Shown here in pieces: positions 63,723 to 64,000 of a stretch of 64,000 nucleotides of DNA. This DNA is from Microbacterium sp. AG238 (GTDB taxonomy: Bacteria; Actinomycetota; Actinomycetes; Actinomycetales; Microbacteriaceae). The DNA lies in contig NZ_RAQC01000001.1 in assembly GCF_003610405.1 (NCBI RefSeq), positions 2,392,632-2,456,631 of the forward strand. Direction: 5' to 3'. A model generated the notes under the pieces. That model made no database searches. It was not told where the DNA came from and saw only the letters and a program-made list of their open reading frames with translations. The translations under genes and the position numbers were made by a program. Numbering within the stretch: the stretch's first letter is position 1; each line of letters opens with the position of its first letter.

Positions 63723-63736
63723 TGTTACCGGTAACA
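63723..63736. promoter_or_regulatory. LacI-type operator palindrome upstream of araD
   Basis: TGTTACCGGTAACA, a perfect 14-bp palindrome 25 nt before the araD start, with a CG centre as in LacI-family operators. Overlaps a possible TAACAT -10. Confidence 0.75.
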
Positions 63737-63761
63737 TGATCCCGAGAGTCGAAGGAGTCCG

Positions 63762-64000
63762 ATGGAACACGAAGCGGTGGTGCGGGTTCGGGCCGAGGTG
63801 GCGTCGTTGCACGCGGAGCTGGTGCGTTACGGGCTGGTCGTGTGGACCGGCGGGAACGTGTCGGGCCGGGTGCGCCTGGGTGGAGATCCCGCCGATGACC
63901 TCATGGTGATCAAGCCGTCGGGGGTGTCGTATGACGAGTTGGCTCCGGAGAACATGATCGTGTGTGATCTGGATGGCCGTGTGGTGCCGGGTACGCCGGG
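63762..64000 (+). CDS. araD: Class II aldolase/adducin family, L-ribulose-5-phosphate 4-epimerase-like, 3' end outside window
   Basis: 79 residues visible from ATG 63762 after GAAGGAG. TGGNVSGRVR and IKPSGVSYDELAPENM are the substrate-phosphate and zinc-site-adjacent motifs of AraD-type enzymes. Would epimerise L-ribulose-5-P to D-xylulose-5-P in arabinose catabolism. The operator-like palindrome upstream suggests sugar-responsive repression. Confidence 0.8.
   Translation, partial: MEHEAVVRVRAEVASLHAELVRYGLVVWTGGNVSGRVRLGGDPADDLMVIKPSGVSYDELAPENMIVCDLDGRVVPGTP

Overview
This is a high-GC window from the chromosome of an actinobacterium. Microbacteriaceae, most likely Microbacterium, fits best. 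The reasons are the order rpoBC / rpsLG-fusA-tuf / S10-spc / secY-adk-map / infA-rpmJ-rpsM-rpsK-rpoA-rplQ, many GTG and TTG starts, near-exclusive use of G/C-ending codons, the very frequent word GGATGCC, LPATGG-anchored small surface proteins and Pro/Ala-rich linkers. The genus is inferred from style and gene order, not from a search. I saw no rRNA, tRNA, CRISPR array, phage or insertion sequence.

Layout. 1-1415: the 3' end of a fused 5-oxoprolinase PxpB-PxpC gene. 1486-2833: two paralogous lipoproteins with the same promoter architecture. 2894-10490: rpoB-rpoC behind a near-consensus promoter. 10587-15917: six envelope or unknown proteins, including an FHA-domain membrane protein. 15946-20545: the str operon (rpsL, rpsG, fusA, tuf). 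20675-22142: a small antitoxin-like protein, then an AbiEi-antitoxin/Vsr-like-nuclease protein flanked by two copies of a ~70-nt palindrome. 22194-32017: the S10 and spc ribosomal protein cluster (rpsJ to rplO) with no rpsN. 32149-35586: secY, adk, map and a DsbA-like membrane protein. 35624-38832: infA, rpmJ, rpsM, rpsK, rpoA, rplQ. 38936-44370: GNAT, O-acyltransferase, PfkB kinase, truA and an EEP nuclease.

44445-53118 reads as a cell-surface and exopolysaccharide region. It has two LPATGG wall proteins, a DUF4012 protein, two lipoproteins, a processive family-2 glycosyltransferase, an orphan OmpR-type regulator with a long Pro/Gln linker and a membrane-anchored family-6 glycoside hydrolase. 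53191-62520 is a mixed region: UspA, VanZ, a PLDc_N protein, an SPL-type radical SAM protein, a Mn/Zn-type ABC importer with a perfect 22-bp palindrome on its start codon, a Gfo/Idh oxidoreductase, an alpha/beta hydrolase, a TipA-type MerR regulator with a VOC protein, and a tiny membrane protein. 62540-64000: a VanZ-RDD fusion, then the start of araD behind a perfect 14-bp operator-like palindrome.

The most interesting signals are: the nuclease gene bracketed by palindromic repeats between tuf and the S10 operon; the GT2/GH6/response-regulator polysaccharide locus; boxA-like motifs in several ribosomal leaders; repeated TAGCGT -10 boxes 7-8 nt before start codons, which suggests leaderless transcripts; and four adjacent pairs of paralogous exported proteins. 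All functional assignments rest on motifs I could read; no database search was run.
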